Positions 8,976 to 17,951 of a stretch of 64,000 bases of DNA are shown here, piece after piece. The notes below the pieces were generated by a model, which was not told where the DNA came from, did not search any database, and saw nothing but the letters and a program-made list of their open reading frames with translations. The first letter of the stretch is position 1, and every line of letters starts with the position of its first letter. The position numbers were made by a program, and so were the translations under genes. The DNA comes from Ruegeria atlantica (GTDB lineage Bacteria; Pseudomonadota; Alphaproteobacteria; Rhodobacterales; Rhodobacteraceae): the NCBI RefSeq assembly GCF_001458195.1, contig NZ_CYPU01000070.1, forward strand, positions 1-64,000, in the 5' to 3' direction.

Positions 8976-9851
8976 ATGGATGTAAAATCGGTCGGAGTGA
9001 TTGGCGCAGGTCAGATGGGCAATGGCATTGCTCATGTTCTGGCGCTGGCAGAGTATGACGTTCTGCTGAACGATGTCTCGCAGGACGCGCTGGACAGCGC
9101 CGTGGCGACGATTGAAGGCAATCTGGCCCGACAAGCATCAAAAGGCAAAATCTCGGACGAAATGATGCAAGCCACGCTGAGCCGGATCAACACGACGTTG
9201 GAGCTGCCCCAGTTGGGTCAGACCGATCTGGTGATCGAAGCCGCGACCGAGCGGGAAGCAATCAAACAGGCGATTTTCGAAGACCTGCAGCCGCATCTTC
9301 TGCCCCATACGATTCTGACATCCAACACGTCCTCAATCTCGATTACCCGCCTGGCCAGCCGAACGGATCGGCCGGAACGCTTCATGGGGTTCCACTTTAT
9401 GAACCCGGTGCCCGTGATGCAGCTGGTCGAGCTGATCCGGGGGATTGCCACGGATGAAGAGACGTTCAAATCATGTAAAGCGGTTGTGGACCGGCTTGGC
9501 AAAACCGCAGCTAGTGCGGAAGACTTCCCGGCCTTCATCGTGAATCGCATCCTGATGCCGATGATCAATGAGGCCGTATATACTCTCTACGAAGGGGTCG
9601 GCAGCGTACAGTCGATTGATCAATCGATGCGGCTAGGCGCAAACCATCCAATGGGCCCGCTGGAACTGGCTGATTTCATTGGGTTGGACACATGTCTGGC
9701 GATTATGAACGTGTTGCACGACGGGTTGGCAGACACCAAGTATCGGCCCTGCCCACTGCTGACAAAATACGTCGAAGCAGGCTGGCTTGGCCGTAAGACC
9801 GAACGCGGGTTTTATGATTACAGAGGTGAAACACCGGTCCCAACGCGCTAA
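8976..9851 (+). CDS. hbd: 3-Hydroxybutyryl-CoA dehydrogenase
   Basis: This enzyme interconverts (S)-3-hydroxybutyryl-CoA and acetoacetyl-CoA using NAD(P). The 291 residues include the Rossmann loop VIGAGQMGNGIA, the catalytic His region GFHFMNPVPVMQLVE, and the C-terminal helical domain with ANHPMGPLELADFIGLD. The family's usual length is about 290. Placement next to etfBA is common in Rhodobacteraceae and fits butyrate, polyhydroxybutyrate or ethylmalonyl-CoA metabolism. It is divergent from the DUF6473-like gene with 162 bases between them. Confidence 0.93.
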   Translation: MDVKSVGVIGAGQMGNGIAHVLALAEYDVLLNDVSQDALDSAVATIEGNLARQASKGKISDEMMQATLSRINTTLELPQLGQTDLVIEAATEREAIKQAIFEDLQPHLLPHTILTSNTSSISITRLASRTDRPERFMGFHFMNPVPVMQLVELIRGIATDEETFKSCKAVVDRLGKTAASAEDFPAFIVNRILMPMINEAVYTLYEGVGSVQSIDQSMRLGANHPMGPLELADFIGLDTCLAIMNVLHDGLADTKYRPCPLLTKYVEAGWLGRKTERGFYDYRGETPVPTR

Positions 9852-9867
9852 AGGGGCCCAGGCCCCT
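9852..9867. terminator. Compact GC hairpin between converging genes
   Basis: AGGGGCC (9852-9858) and GGCCCCT (9861-9867) form a short, strong hairpin directly after the hbd stop. There is no T tract. It could act as a weak terminator or processing barrier for either converging transcript. Confidence 0.45.
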
Positions 9868-9901
9868 CGCCCGGGATATTATGAGCCAAATGAAGAGCGG
9901 A

Positions 9902-10801
9902 TCAGGAATCGCGTGATTTACCAAGCGCCATTGTGCGTTTTCTGAGCCACGCCATGAAACCGCGCGGATCACTTTCCAGCAGCTTCATATCCTCGTCCGA
10001 AATCGGCTCGCCAATCACCGGAGATTGCGGCTTGTTGCAAGAGCGAACGATCTCATGCAGCAGCAGCCCCTGTCGTAGGATCGGCGACAGCTTGTTGGCA
10101 ATCTGATAGGCGCGTGAATTGCTGCCCGGAAAGAAAATCGGAACCACCTGCGCGCCGGATCGGCGGATCATCTTGGCGGTAAACACATTCCATTCCTGCT
10201 CTTGCGCAGGACCGAACCAGTCGTCCGAGGACATCACCACACCCGACGGGAACAGCGCAACCACGCCACCTTCCTTCAGGTGTTCCATCGCCTTGCCACG
10301 CATCTCAAGCATTTTGGCTTGCGCTTCGGGGTCGTGTGGAAAAGGAACCGGGATCATGAACGAAGTCGCGGCCTCATCCAGTCCGGTCAGGACCGAGCGG
10401 GTCAGGATGCGGTAATCATTGCGAACCTGCCCGATCAATTCGGCCAGTATCATGCCGTCGACCATGCCATGCGGGTGATTGGCCACGACGATCACAGGCC
10501 CTTTTTTCGGGATATTTGCATATTGGTCCTGCGGCGTGGTCAGGTTGATTCCCATGACCTCAAGCGCACCGCCCCAGAACCTTTGACCACGATAGTATTC
10601 GTTCTTTTTTTCGAACTTATTGACCATCCGCAGAATGGTTAGCTTACCCGTACACCATTCGATGGCGCGGATAGCTGTAGACGTCCAAGCATCATCGAAG
10701 GAATTCGCATAGGTCAGGGTTCTACGATCATAGATTTCGCCCTGATCTTCCGTCCCGTCCACCACCGGGCCTGTCTTGGTCTCGTGCGTCGTTTGCGCCA
10801 A
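9902..10801 (-). CDS. Lysophospholipid acyltransferase family protein (PlsC-like)
   Basis: The 299-residue protein carries the acyltransferase HX4D motif in NHPHGMVDG (about residues 110-118). Downstream blocks include VALFPSGVVMSS (the FPEG-like block) and VVPIFFPGSNSR. This places it in the glycerophospholipid acyltransferase superfamily, acting at the inner face of the membrane, probably on lysophospholipids or ornithine lipid precursors. The exact substrate cannot be told. No long membrane helix is evident. It lies 39 bases downstream of ptsH on the same strand and may be the last gene of that operon. Confidence 0.85.
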   Translation of the reverse strand: MAQTTHETKTGPVVDGTEDQGEIYDRRTLTYANSFDDAWTSTAIRAIEWCTGKLTILRMVNKFEKKNEYYRGQRFWGGALEVMGINLTTPQDQYANIPKKGPVIVVANHPHGMVDGMILAELIGQVRNDYRILTRSVLTGLDEAATSFMIPVPFPHDPEAQAKMLEMRGKAMEHLKEGGVVALFPSGVVMSSDDWFGPAQEQEWNVFTAKMIRRSGAQVVPIFFPGSNSRAYQIANKLSPILRQGLLLHEIVRSCNKPQSPVIGEPISDEDMKLLESDPRGFMAWLRKRTMALGKSRDS

Positions 10802-10840
10802 TTCCTGGTTTTCCCGTTCTTCGTATCGCGACTGGCAGGA

Positions 10841-11110
10841 TTAGAACCCTTCCCCGAACTTTCCGTTCACAAGGGTTTCCAATGCATCCGCCAACGCCTC
10901 AGCATCCGGTCCGGACGTCTCGACGTCAATAGTCGTTCCGCGAGACGCTGCCAACATCAAAAGACCCATGATGCTGTCCCCTGATGCAGAAAGTCCGTCT
11001 TTGGACACCTCTGCCTGCGCGTCAAACCCCTCAACTACTTCGACCAACTTAGCCGAGGCGCGGGCGTGCAGGCCTTTTTCATTGATTATTTTCAAGCTTC
11101 GGTTGGTCAT
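10841..11110 (-). CDS. ptsH: HPr phosphocarrier protein
   Basis: HPr is the small phosphocarrier between enzyme I and EIIA proteins. This 89-residue protein has the active His in GLHARASAKL (about His15) and the regulatory serine in SGDSIMGLLML (about Ser46), the site phosphorylated by HprK encoded 1.3 kb upstream. No sugar permease (EIIB/EIIC) is nearby, so the role is more likely regulatory than sugar uptake. It follows the EIIA gene by 17 bases and belongs to the hprK-rapZ-EIIA-ptsH operon. Confidence 0.95.
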   Translation of the reverse strand: MTNRSLKIINEKGLHARASAKLVEVVEGFDAQAEVSKDGLSASGDSIMGLLMLAASRGTTIDVETSGPDAEALADALETLVNGKFGEGF

Positions 11111-11127
11111 TCTTAATCAATCCGGTC

Positions 11128-11520
11128 TTAATCTAACGTCACGTTTTGGGCATTTATATATTTGCGTCCAGCCTCCATCGCCCGCCGGACCGCATCCCCG
11201 ATCGGCAGGTGGCGACTTTTGGCCAATTTAATCAACATAGGCAGATTTGCACCGTAAAGAATACGCCGATCCTGCGGCGTACAGGCCTTCAGACTTAGAT
11301 TCGACGGGCTGCCGCCGAATAGATCCGTGACAACAACCACACCGTCGCCGACATCGACGCCGTCAGCGGCGGTGCAGATTTCTGACTGCTTGGCTTCCCG
11401 GTCGTGGTCAGCCTCAATCGAGATTGCGGCCAGGCCCGGTTGATTTCCGACAACATGCTGCATTGCGGCCAGATATTCCTGAGCCAGCCCGCCATGTGCT
11501 ACGAGTACGATCCCGATCAA
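11128..11520 (-). CDS. PTS EIIA component, mannose family (regulatory type)
   Basis: A free-standing 130-residue EIIA of the mannose family, with the phosphorylated His in LVAHGGLAQEYL (His9) and the conserved VTDLFGGSPSNL motif. In alphaproteobacteria such EIIA proteins work with HPr and HprK without a transport complex and signal carbon or energy state. Its start overlaps the end of rapZ by four bases, which suggests coupled translation. The name manX or ptsM is used for relatives; I leave the symbol blank. Confidence 0.92.
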   Translation of the reverse strand: MIGIVLVAHGGLAQEYLAAMQHVVGNQPGLAAISIEADHDREAKQSEICTAADGVDVGDGVVVVTDLFGGSPSNLSLKACTPQDRRILYGANLPMLIKLAKSRHLPIGDAVRRAMEAGRKYINAQNVTLD

Positions 11521-12410
11521 TCCAGCCTCTCATTCAACGATCGACGTTCCATTTCGCGGTGCCTAATTGCCACTTGCTGCCCTTCCTGTGCAAGGGCGTT
11601 TGCGACCGCTTCTGCAGTTGCGACCGATCTGTGTTGCCCTCCGGTACACCCGAAGGCCACCGAGAGATGCGCTTTGCCTTCGGCGCGGTAGGCCGGAAGC
11701 AACAATTTCAGCAGATCGACAACACGGTCAAAAAACGGCGCGTAATTCGCGTCAGACCGTACATAGCGCGCCACGTCCTGGTTTCGACCATCTTCGGCTC
11801 GCAATTCCGGGCGCCAGAAGGGATTCGCCAGAAACCTGCAATCAAAAACCATGTCCAATCCGTGCGGCAAGCCGCGTTTGTACGAAAAAGATTCGATGGA
11901 TACCGCCAGATGTCGACCGCCTTCCGGAGCGAACCAATGCTCGACCTCCTTGCGTAGCTGGTGAACGTTAATCTGGCTGGTGTCGATCAGAATGTCCGCA
12001 ATTTCTCTGATCGGGGCCAACAGCTCTTTTTCCTGCAGTACACCGGCTTCAGGGCCTGCATCGGCCGCGACCGGATGGCGCCTTCGGGTTTCCGAAAACC
12101 GCCGCAGCAGCACTTCGTTTCGGCAATCCAAATAGAGAACCGTCAACTCGACCTGCTCGGTCCGCCGCAGCCGCATAACAAGATCAATGAACCCGATGGT
12201 CGAGAAATCGCGATTTCGGGCATCGATGCCCAACGCCATTGGCCGATCGTTTTCCGGACCGTCCAACAAACGCATCAAAAGGCCCATCGGCAAATTGTCG
12301 ATGGCTTCGAACCCCAAGTCTTCAAGCACACGGATCGCCGTTGTCCGCCCAGCACCCGAAGGGCCGGTGATCAGAACGATCCGCCGCTGTTGTTTCATTT
12401 GCTGGGCCAT
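11517..12410 (-). CDS. rapZ: RapZ/YvcJ-family nucleotide-binding adapter
   Basis: RapZ-family proteins are P-loop NTPases; the E. coli member targets a small RNA for RNase E cleavage. The 297 residues include the Walker A variant GPSGAGRTT (Arg in place of the usual Lys), DNLPMGLL, and the C-terminal signature GCTGGQHRSVA. Whether the RNA-adapter role holds in alphaproteobacteria is not known from sequence. It overlaps hprK by 16 bases upstream and the EIIA gene by four bases downstream. Confidence 0.92.
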   Translation of the reverse strand: MAQQMKQQRRIVLITGPSGAGRTTAIRVLEDLGFEAIDNLPMGLLMRLLDGPENDRPMALGIDARNRDFSTIGFIDLVMRLRRTEQVELTVLYLDCRNEVLLRRFSETRRRHPVAADAGPEAGVLQEKELLAPIREIADILIDTSQINVHQLRKEVEHWFAPEGGRHLAVSIESFSYKRGLPHGLDMVFDCRFLANPFWRPELRAEDGRNQDVARYVRSDANYAPFFDRVVDLLKLLLPAYRAEGKAHLSVAFGCTGGQHRSVATAEAVANALAQEGQQVAIRHREMERRSLNERLD

Positions 12411-12865
12411 TCCGGGTTCACGCGCCCCATTTTCATCAGTTGCATCAATGCCGAAGCCAAGTTGGGGACGCCGCGCCCGCGAAGCAGGGGCACAGTTTGC
12501 CCAAGGGCGCGGATCGAGATCGGATCTGGCAAACGTACTTCTTCCCGCTGGTCCATATCCACCACATAGCGCAAGCCCACTGGTCCTACAGGTGGCGCGC
12601 GCAACAATCCGATACCGCGGGCCTCAATAACGCCTCGGATATTTTGGGCCGCATCAGCAGTCACTTCACCGCCGTTATTACGTAAAGCCACGCGGTCATC
12701 ACCGACAAGTTCGGCACCCAGTGCCATCATCTGCAAGACCAGCTCAGATTTTCCCGCTCCTGACGCGCCAACAATCAGCAGACCGCGCCCGCCAACAGCC
12801 ACGCAGCTGGCGTGGAGTATGGCACTGTCCTGTTTTTCCAGATCATAGATTGACGGGGCGCTCAT
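12395..12865 (-). CDS. hprK: HPr kinase/phosphorylase, short alphaproteobacterial form
   Basis: HprK phosphorylates HPr on its regulatory serine. This 156-residue version carries only the kinase core: Walker A GASGAGKSELVLQM near residue 33 and the segment IEARGIGLLRAP, with an Asp pair at LVGDDRVAL. The N-terminal domain of the roughly 310-residue Firmicutes enzymes is absent, which is normal for alphaproteobacteria. It starts three bases after the chvG stop codon, tying the two-component system to the PTS genes. Confidence 0.92.
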   Translation of the reverse strand: MSAPSIYDLEKQDSAILHASCVAVGGRGLLIVGASGAGKSELVLQMMALGAELVGDDRVALRNNGGEVTADAAQNIRGVIEARGIGLLRAPPVGPVGLRYVVDMDQREEVRLPDPISIRALGQTVPLLRGRGVPNLASALMQLMKMGRVNPEWPSK

Positions 12866-12868
12866 GAT

Positions 12869-14578
12869 TTACACGGGCAAGCCAACTACAAAGCGCGCGC
12901 CTAGTGGGTCCGAGGTGATATTGGCATCGGTAGGCCGGATGTTTTCGGCCCAGATCACACCACCATGTGCTTCGACAATCTGTTTGGAGATTGCCAGCCC
13001 CAGGCCCGAGTTGTTTCCGAAGTGCTCGGCGGGACGCTCGGAATAGAACCTTTTGAAGACCTTGGTCAGGGCCTGCTCCGGAATACCGGGGCCGGTGTCT
13101 TCGACAACGACCAGCACCCTGTTTTCGCGCCGCCGGACCCAGACACGAATCGCATCGCTTTCGTCACAGAACGAAGTAGCATTGGTGATCAGGTTGACAA
13201 AGACCTGCGCCAGTCGCGCCTCCAGTCCATTGATTATGATTGGATTGGACGGCAGATCGGTTATATAGTCGATCCCTTTGGCCCGTGCATCTTCACCCAG
13301 ATGCTGGCTTATATTGCCAACCAGCTTCACCAGATCAAAGGGCTCTTCTTCTTCCTTGACCAGTTCGGCATCCAGACGGGACGCGTTCGAGATATCGCTG
13401 ACCAGACGGTCCAGACGGCGAACGTCATGTTCGATAACACCCATCAATTTTTCACGTTGGTCATCGCGTTTGACCATTCGTAACGTTCCAACAGCTGATT
13501 GAAGGCTGGCCAGAGGGTTCTTGATCTCATGCGCGACATCAGCGGCGAACTGTTCGTTCGCGTCAATTCGGTTGTAGAGCGCGGACACCATGCCCCGCAG
13601 TGCGCGGCTTAGAAGACCAATTTCATCCGGACGCGCGGTCAGGTCGGGGATGCGGATACGGCCAGGATTTACTCCGGCGCCCCGGTCCTTGCCCAGTTCG
13701 GCGGCCGCCGCAAGATCCGCCAACGGGTTTGCGATGGTTGAGGCTAGAACAAGGCTAAGTCCGATCGACACAAGAAGCGCGACAATAAACATCTGAAGTA
13801 TGCGCTCCTGCTCGCGACGGGCGAGGGCGTCAATCTCTCCGGATGGACCGGCCATGGCAACGGCCCCTACGGCGACGCTATCCTGCAGGATAGGGACGGC
13901 TGCAACGATGACCGTTTCGCCAAAGTAATCCTTGACGGCCTGCACCTGCATCTGCCCCTGCAGCGCGCCGGGCACTATGGTCTGAACCCTTTGCGCCAGC
14001 GTCGGCGCTTCGCTGGGTTCTGTGGCGGTGAACACGCGCGACAAACCCGTCCACACGGCGTTCAATGCGTCGCTGATCAAAGTACTGCCGGTCTGAACCT
14101 CGGACTCGGACGCCAACAGTGCCTGCTCGGACGCTGCGCCACGCGCCCATCCAATCAGTGTTCCGCGCGCGTCATAGACAAAGACTTCGCCCCCTTGGGG
14201 CAGGGTAAGGCCCTCCAGCGTGTCCTTTACGTCCAGTGCGCCGGCATCCTGCGACAGGCCGGACGCTGTCCGGCGCAGCTGTGCTTCGAACACGTTGCTG
14301 ACCAGCTGCGCATCCCCGATCAGGTTGCGCGCGGTCTGCTGAACCTGTTCATCGCGGGAATCGTCCAAATACAGCAACCCGGTGACCAGCGTTACCAAGG
14401 CGATCAGGTTGAGCGTGATGATCTTACGCGCAAGCGGCGAGCCGCGCATTGCAAACAGGCCGCGGCGGCGGCGCGCGTGCCGAAGTTCGGCTGACTTGGG
14501 ATCCTGCGGGATGACCCAATCATCCCCCAGAACGACATCACCGTCCCGCAATTCGCTGGTTTGTTCTGTATCGCGCAC
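12869..14578 (-). CDS. chvG: Sensor histidine kinase ChvG (ExoS type)
   Basis: ChvG senses acid and envelope conditions in alphaproteobacteria and phosphorylates ChvI. The 569 residues contain a basic cytoplasmic N-terminus, a membrane helix near 53-71, a periplasmic sensor region to about 260, and a second helix (FIVALLVSIGLSLVLAS). A HAMP linker, HisKA with ADVAHEIKNPLAS, and an ATPase domain with VVEDTGPGIP and NNSGLGLAIS follow. It is 32 bases downstream of chvI. The arrangement chvI-chvG-hprK divergent from pckA is a known alphaproteobacterial synteny. Confidence 0.94.
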   Translation of the reverse strand: MRDTEQTSELRDGDVVLGDDWVIPQDPKSAELRHARRRRGLFAMRGSPLARKIITLNLIALVTLVTGLLYLDDSRDEQVQQTARNLIGDAQLVSNVFEAQLRRTASGLSQDAGALDVKDTLEGLTLPQGGEVFVYDARGTLIGWARGAASEQALLASESEVQTGSTLISDALNAVWTGLSRVFTATEPSEAPTLAQRVQTIVPGALQGQMQVQAVKDYFGETVIVAAVPILQDSVAVGAVAMAGPSGEIDALARREQERILQMFIVALLVSIGLSLVLASTIANPLADLAAAAELGKDRGAGVNPGRIRIPDLTARPDEIGLLSRALRGMVSALYNRIDANEQFAADVAHEIKNPLASLQSAVGTLRMVKRDDQREKLMGVIEHDVRRLDRLVSDISNASRLDAELVKEEEEPFDLVKLVGNISQHLGEDARAKGIDYITDLPSNPIIINGLEARLAQVFVNLITNATSFCDESDAIRVWVRRRENRVLVVVEDTGPGIPEQALTKVFKRFYSERPAEHFGNNSGLGLAISKQIVEAHGGVIWAENIRPTDANITSDPLGARFVVGLPV

Positions 14579-14610
14579 GAGCCCCGGTTACCCCTAGTAT
14601 TTGGCCACGC

Positions 14611-15315
14611 CTATTCTTCGTTGTATCTGTACCCAATTCCGTACAGTGTTTCGATCGCCGAAAACTCGGAATCTGCGGCGCGCATTTTCTTGCGCAGTCG
14701 CTTGATGTGACTGTCGATCGTACGATCGTCAACATAGACCTGATCGTCATAAGCCACATCCATCAGCTGATCGCGGCTTTTGACAAAGCCCGGACGCTGA
14801 GCCAACGCTTGCAACAAAAGGAATTCGGTCACGGTCAAAGATACGTCCGAGCCCTTCCAGCTAACCGCATGGCGCAAAGGATCCATCCGCAGATCGCCGC
14901 GCTCCATAACCTTGGCGTCACCTGTGTTGGCGGTCGTCACATCGCCAGTTGTCGCCTCTTGCCGGCGCAGCAGTGCGCGGATGCGTTCAACCAATAGACG
15001 CTGAGAAAAAGGTTTCTTGACGTAATCGTCCGCGCCCATGCGCAGGCCGAGAACCTCGTCAATTTCGTCATCCTTGGATGTAAGGAAAATCACCGGCATC
15101 TGGGTTTTCTGCCGAAGACGCTGCAACAGGTCCATCCCGTCCATCCGCGGCATCTTTATGTCCAGAACAGCCATATCGGGCAGTTTCTTGTTGAAAGCGT
15201 CCAGCGCTGCCTGCCCATCATTATAAGTCTCAACCTCGAACCCTTCGGCTTCGAGCGTCATGGATACGGACGTCAGAATATTTCTGTCGTCGTCCACCAA
15301 TGCAATCTTCGACAT
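14611..15315 (-). CDS. chvI: Response regulator ChvI (OmpR family)
   Basis: ChvI is a 234-residue transcription factor with an N-terminal receiver (acidic pocket LVDDDRN, phospho-acceptor Asp52 in [11 protein letters not shown], conserved Lys in VKKPFS). A C-terminal OmpR winged helix follows, with [16 protein letters not shown] and [15 protein letters not shown]. It leads the operon chvI-chvG-hprK-rapZ-EIIA-ptsH. In related bacteria ChvI controls envelope, motility and acid-response genes. The 346-base region upstream is shared with pckA. Confidence 0.95.
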   Translation of the reverse strand: MSKIALVDDDRNILTSVSMTLEAEGFEVETYNDGQAALDAFNKKLPDMAVLDIKMPRMDGMDLLQRLRQKTQMPVIFLTSKDDEIDEVLGLRMGADDYVKKPFSQRLLVERIRALLRRQEATTGDVTTANTGDAKVMERGDLRMDPLRHAVSWKGSDVSLTVTEFLLLQALAQRPGFVKSRDQLMDVAYDDQVYVDDRTIDSHIKRLRKKMRAADSEFSAIETLYGIGYRYNEE

Positions 15316-15661
15316 CGGGTTAACCCCTATTCCTGCTCACTCACGCAATAATTCGCTTATTAGTAGGGCATCTTTGTCGTTTTTATGACCGCGAATCAAT
15401 CCGTATCTGCGAATCGTGCGATTGTTATCACACAGATGCGGCAAAAAAGCCGTTAATGAGAGCGTAAAAGCGCCTTGTTTTCTGGCGAGAAATTAGTGGT
15501 GGCGCTAAACTTTGACTTGGTTGCGCTAACTGCGCCAAACCGTCCTGTTCATGCCCCAAACGACCATGTTAAGACCCGCGCATCCGCCGGTTTTCCCGGT
15601 ATACTGCCCCAAGAGCGCCCCCGGCCCAATTGCCGGCGCGCCGCCACAGGAGAAGAAACGC
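15316..15661. promoter_or_regulatory. Divergent chvI / pckA control region
   Basis: These 346 bases hold no gene. Near pckA there are three same-direction copies of a GCGCTAA-like word: GCGCTAAAC (15502-15510), GCGCTAACT (15523-15531) and GCGCCAAAC (15532-15540). The first two are 21 bases apart, about two helical turns. Their GCGC core resembles the centre of LacI-family operators, and the LacI-type regulators PckR and CceR are known to control pckA in alphaproteobacteria. The operator reading is inference. The sequence next to chvI is AT-richer. Confidence 0.45.
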
Positions 15662-17260
15662 ATGACATCTGGACGGGTTAACCCGCAATTCCGCCTCGAA
15701 GATCAGGGCATCGAGGGTCTGGGCAATGTCTATTACAACTTCATGGAACCGGCGCTGATCGAAGAGGCGCTGAAGCGCGGCGAAGGCACTCTTGGCAATG
15801 GCGGAGCTTTCCTGGTCACCACAGGCAAATTCACCGGTCGTTCGCCCAAGGACAAACACGTCGTCAAAACCGACAGCGTTGCCGATAACATCTGGTGGGA
15901 AAACAACGCCGCGATGACCCCCGAGGGTTTTGACGCGCTATATGTCGATATGATCGAGCATATGAAGGGCCGTGATTATTTCGTGCAGGATCTCGTCGGC
16001 GGCGCCGATCCCGCCTATTCAATCAATGTGCGCATGGTCACCGAACTGGCATGGCACAACTTGTTCATCCGCCACTTGCTGCGCCGCCCGGATCGCGAAG
16101 ATCTGGAAGAGTTCGTTGCAGATTTCACCGTCATCAACTGCCCAAGCTTCCAGGCCGACCCGGCCAAGCATGGCTGCCACAGTGAGACCGTGATTGCGCT
16201 GAACTTCGACCGCAAGCTGATCCTGATCGGCGGTACGGAATACGCGGGCGAGAACAAGAAATCGGTCTTCACCCTGCTGAACTACATGCTGCCTGAAAAA
16301 GGCGTGATGCCGATGCATTGCTCAGCCAACCACGCTGTTGGCAACCCGGTCGACACCGCGGTGTTCTTTGGCCTGTCCGGCACCGGCAAAACCACCCTGT
16401 CGGCAGACCCTGCCCGCACGTTGATCGGCGATGACGAGCATGGCTGGTCGGATCGCGGCACCTTCAACTTCGAAGGCGGTTGCTATGCCAAGACCATCAA
16501 TCTGAACGCCGAAGCCGAGCCGGAGATCTACGCGACCACCAGCAAATTCGGCACTGTGATCGAGAACATGGTCTTCGACCCCGAAACCAAGGAACTGGAT
16601 TTCGAGGATGACTCGCTGACCGCGAACATGCGCTGCGCCTATCCGCTGGAGTATATCTCGAACGCCTCGAGCAGCGCGCTGGGTGGGCACCCCAAGAACA
16701 TCATCATGCTGACCTGTGATGCATTTGGTGTTCTGCCTCCGATCGCACGGCTGACCCCGGCGCAGGCGATGTACCACTTCCTTTCGGGCTTCACGTCGAA
16801 AGTGGCGGGGACAGAGCGTGGCGTCACCGAACCTCAGCCCACCTTCTCAACCTGCTTTGGCGCGCCCTTCATGCCGCGTCGCCCGGAAGAGTATGGCAAC
16901 CTGTTGCGCGACAAGATCGCCCAGCATGGTGCGACTTGCTGGCTGGTGAACACCGGCTGGACCGGTGGTGCCTATGGTGTTGGCAGCCGAATGCCGATCC
17001 GCGCAACCCGCGCGTTGCTGACAGCTGCCTTGGAAGGATCGCTGCGCGACGCCGAGTTCCGCAAAGACGCCAATTTCGGCTTTGACGTCCCGGTATCCGT
17101 TCCCGGCGTGGCCGAAGTTCTGCTGGATCCGCGACGCACCTGGGATGACCAGGCCGTATTCGACAAGCAAGCGGAAAAACTGGTGCAGATGTTTGCAGAG
17201 AACTTTGAGCAGTACCTGCCCTTTATCGATGATGACATCAAAGCCGTAGCAATCGGTTGA
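15662..17260 (+). CDS. pckA: Phosphoenolpyruvate carboxykinase (ATP)
   Basis: PckA converts oxaloacetate and ATP to phosphoenolpyruvate, CO2 and ADP, the first step of gluconeogenesis. The 532-residue protein has the family's usual length. Key motifs are the P-loop [11 protein letters not shown], the metal site IGDDEHGW, and the substrate-binding region around [12 protein letters not shown] near the N-terminus. ATG 15662 has CAGGAGAAG upstream and is chosen over an in-frame ATG at 15551. It is divergent from chvI and ends in a strong terminator. Confidence 0.97.
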   Translation: MTSGRVNPQFRLEDQGIEGLGNVYYNFMEPALIEEALKRGEGTLGNGGAFLVTTGKFTGRSPKDKHVVKTDSVADNIWWENNAAMTPEGFDALYVDMIEHMKGRDYFVQDLVGGADPAYSINVRMVTELAWHNLFIRHLLRRPDREDLEEFVADFTVINCPSFQADPAKHGCHSETVIALNFDRKLILIGGTEYAGENKKSVFTLLNYMLPEKGVMPMHCSANHAVGNPVDTAVFFGLSGTGKTTLSADPARTLIGDDEHGWSDRGTFNFEGGCYAKTINLNAEAEPEIYATTSKFGTVIENMVFDPETKELDFEDDSLTANMRCAYPLEYISNASSSALGGHPKNIIMLTCDAFGVLPPIARLTPAQAMYHFLSGFTSKVAGTERGVTEPQPTFSTCFGAPFMPRRPEEYGNLLRDKIAQHGATCWLVNTGWTGGAYGVGSRMPIRATRALLTAALEGSLRDAEFRKDANFGFDVPVSVPGVAEVLLDPRRTWDDQAVFDKQAEKLVQMFAENFEQYLPFIDDDIKAVAIG

Positions 17261-17264
17261 AATC

Positions 17265-17290
17265 AAAGGGGGCGGTTTTCGCCCCCTTTT
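17265..17290 (+). terminator. Intrinsic terminator of pckA
   Basis: AAAGGGGGCG (17265-17274) pairs with CGCCCCCTTT (17280-17289) around a five-base loop, followed by T residues. It begins four bases after the pckA stop. Confidence 0.9.
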
Positions 17291-17404
17291 CTTTTGCCCA
17301 GGCGAGTAACCTCTCTGTAATCTTCCTGTGGTTGTATAATGCGCAATGCATATACAAATTCGTTGCTCGCTGCAGCAGATTGCAGTACTTCACTGTGTCA
17401 TTAT

Positions 17405-17504
17405 GACGAAAAAGCCCGGCGCTTGCGCACCGGGCGTGAAGAAAAAGACCTTGGGGACACTTATGAGCGCGCACTCACATTCGCGATTTGAGCAACCTAA
17501 TCAA
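17405..17504 (-). ncRNA. Candidate intergenic small RNA downstream of pckA
   Basis: On the minus strand a near-consensus sigma-70 promoter (17538-17511) is followed about 70 bases later by a GC-rich hairpin and a T run. The hairpin is GCCCGG / CCGGGC (plus 17414-17419 and 17430-17435), with five T residues on the minus strand (plus 17413-17409). The predicted RNA is about 100 nt, starts near 17504 and contains a C/U-rich stretch (GGTCTTTTTCTTC) just before the hairpin. No open frame on the minus strand explains the signals. It matches no RNA family I recognise. Transcription is inferred, not shown. Confidence 0.5.
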
Positions 17505-17510
17505 ATATCT

Positions 17511-17538
17511 AGTGTAATCCATCGGGGATGGGTGTCAA
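17511..17538 (-). promoter_or_regulatory. Sigma-70-like promoter for the candidate small RNA
   Basis: TTGACA (17538-17533 on the minus strand) is a perfect -35 element. TACACT (17516-17511) is a fair -10, with a 16-base spacer. The only downstream signal on that strand is the hairpin terminator at 17435-17409. Confidence 0.5.
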
Positions 17539-17627
17539 TATGAGACGTGCTGGAAAAATTCTGTTTCAGCGAGTTTCTAACTTTCGCTCCAACGCGAAAG
17601 GCGGCAAGGAAAACAACAGGTAGGCAA

Positions 17628-17918
17628 ATGACGGAAATCTCGAAACTGACCGAACTTCGCAAATTGATGCAGAGTATGGAACGGACCCTTGGACTGGAGC
17701 AACTCTCTCCGGTTGAGCGTGACATTTATTATGCGGCCGAGGAACTGTCGAAAGCCGATCAAGAAGTCCGCACGTTCGGTTTGATCGAGCACACCCTTGT
17801 TCAGAGCGTCTCGCGTCCGACATTTTTCCGCGCGTTGAAATCGCTGGTCCAAAAGGGCTATCTGTCCCAAAGCGGCAATGCCAACCGGGGGCGGTATATC
17901 GTGCATGCGCCCAGGTGA
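17628..17918 (+). CDS. Small winged-helix (MarR-like) DNA-binding protein
   Basis: The 96-residue protein has an N-terminal helix (SKLTELRKLMQSMERTLG) followed by a winged helix-turn-helix. The recognition helix is probably SVSRPTFFRALKSLVQKGYL and the wing SGNANRGRYIV. It consists of little more than the DNA-binding domain, so ligand sensing is not apparent. ATG 17628 follows CAGGTAGGC and is preferred over an extension from 17547. It is 33 bases before a membrane-protein gene and probably co-transcribed with it. The target genes are unknown. Confidence 0.7.
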   Translation: MTEISKLTELRKLMQSMERTLGLEQLSPVERDIYYAAEELSKADQEVRTFGLIEHTLVQSVSRPTFFRALKSLVQKGYLSQSGNANRGRYIVHAPR

Positions 17919-17951
17919 CACCGCTAACCTGCGTGTTGATGGCTAATAATC

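Noticed and set aside
17346-17543. Plus-strand small open frame between pckA and the winged-helix gene
   Set aside because: It crosses the minus-strand promoter and hairpin, has no clear ribosome site and no hydrophobic or domain pattern.
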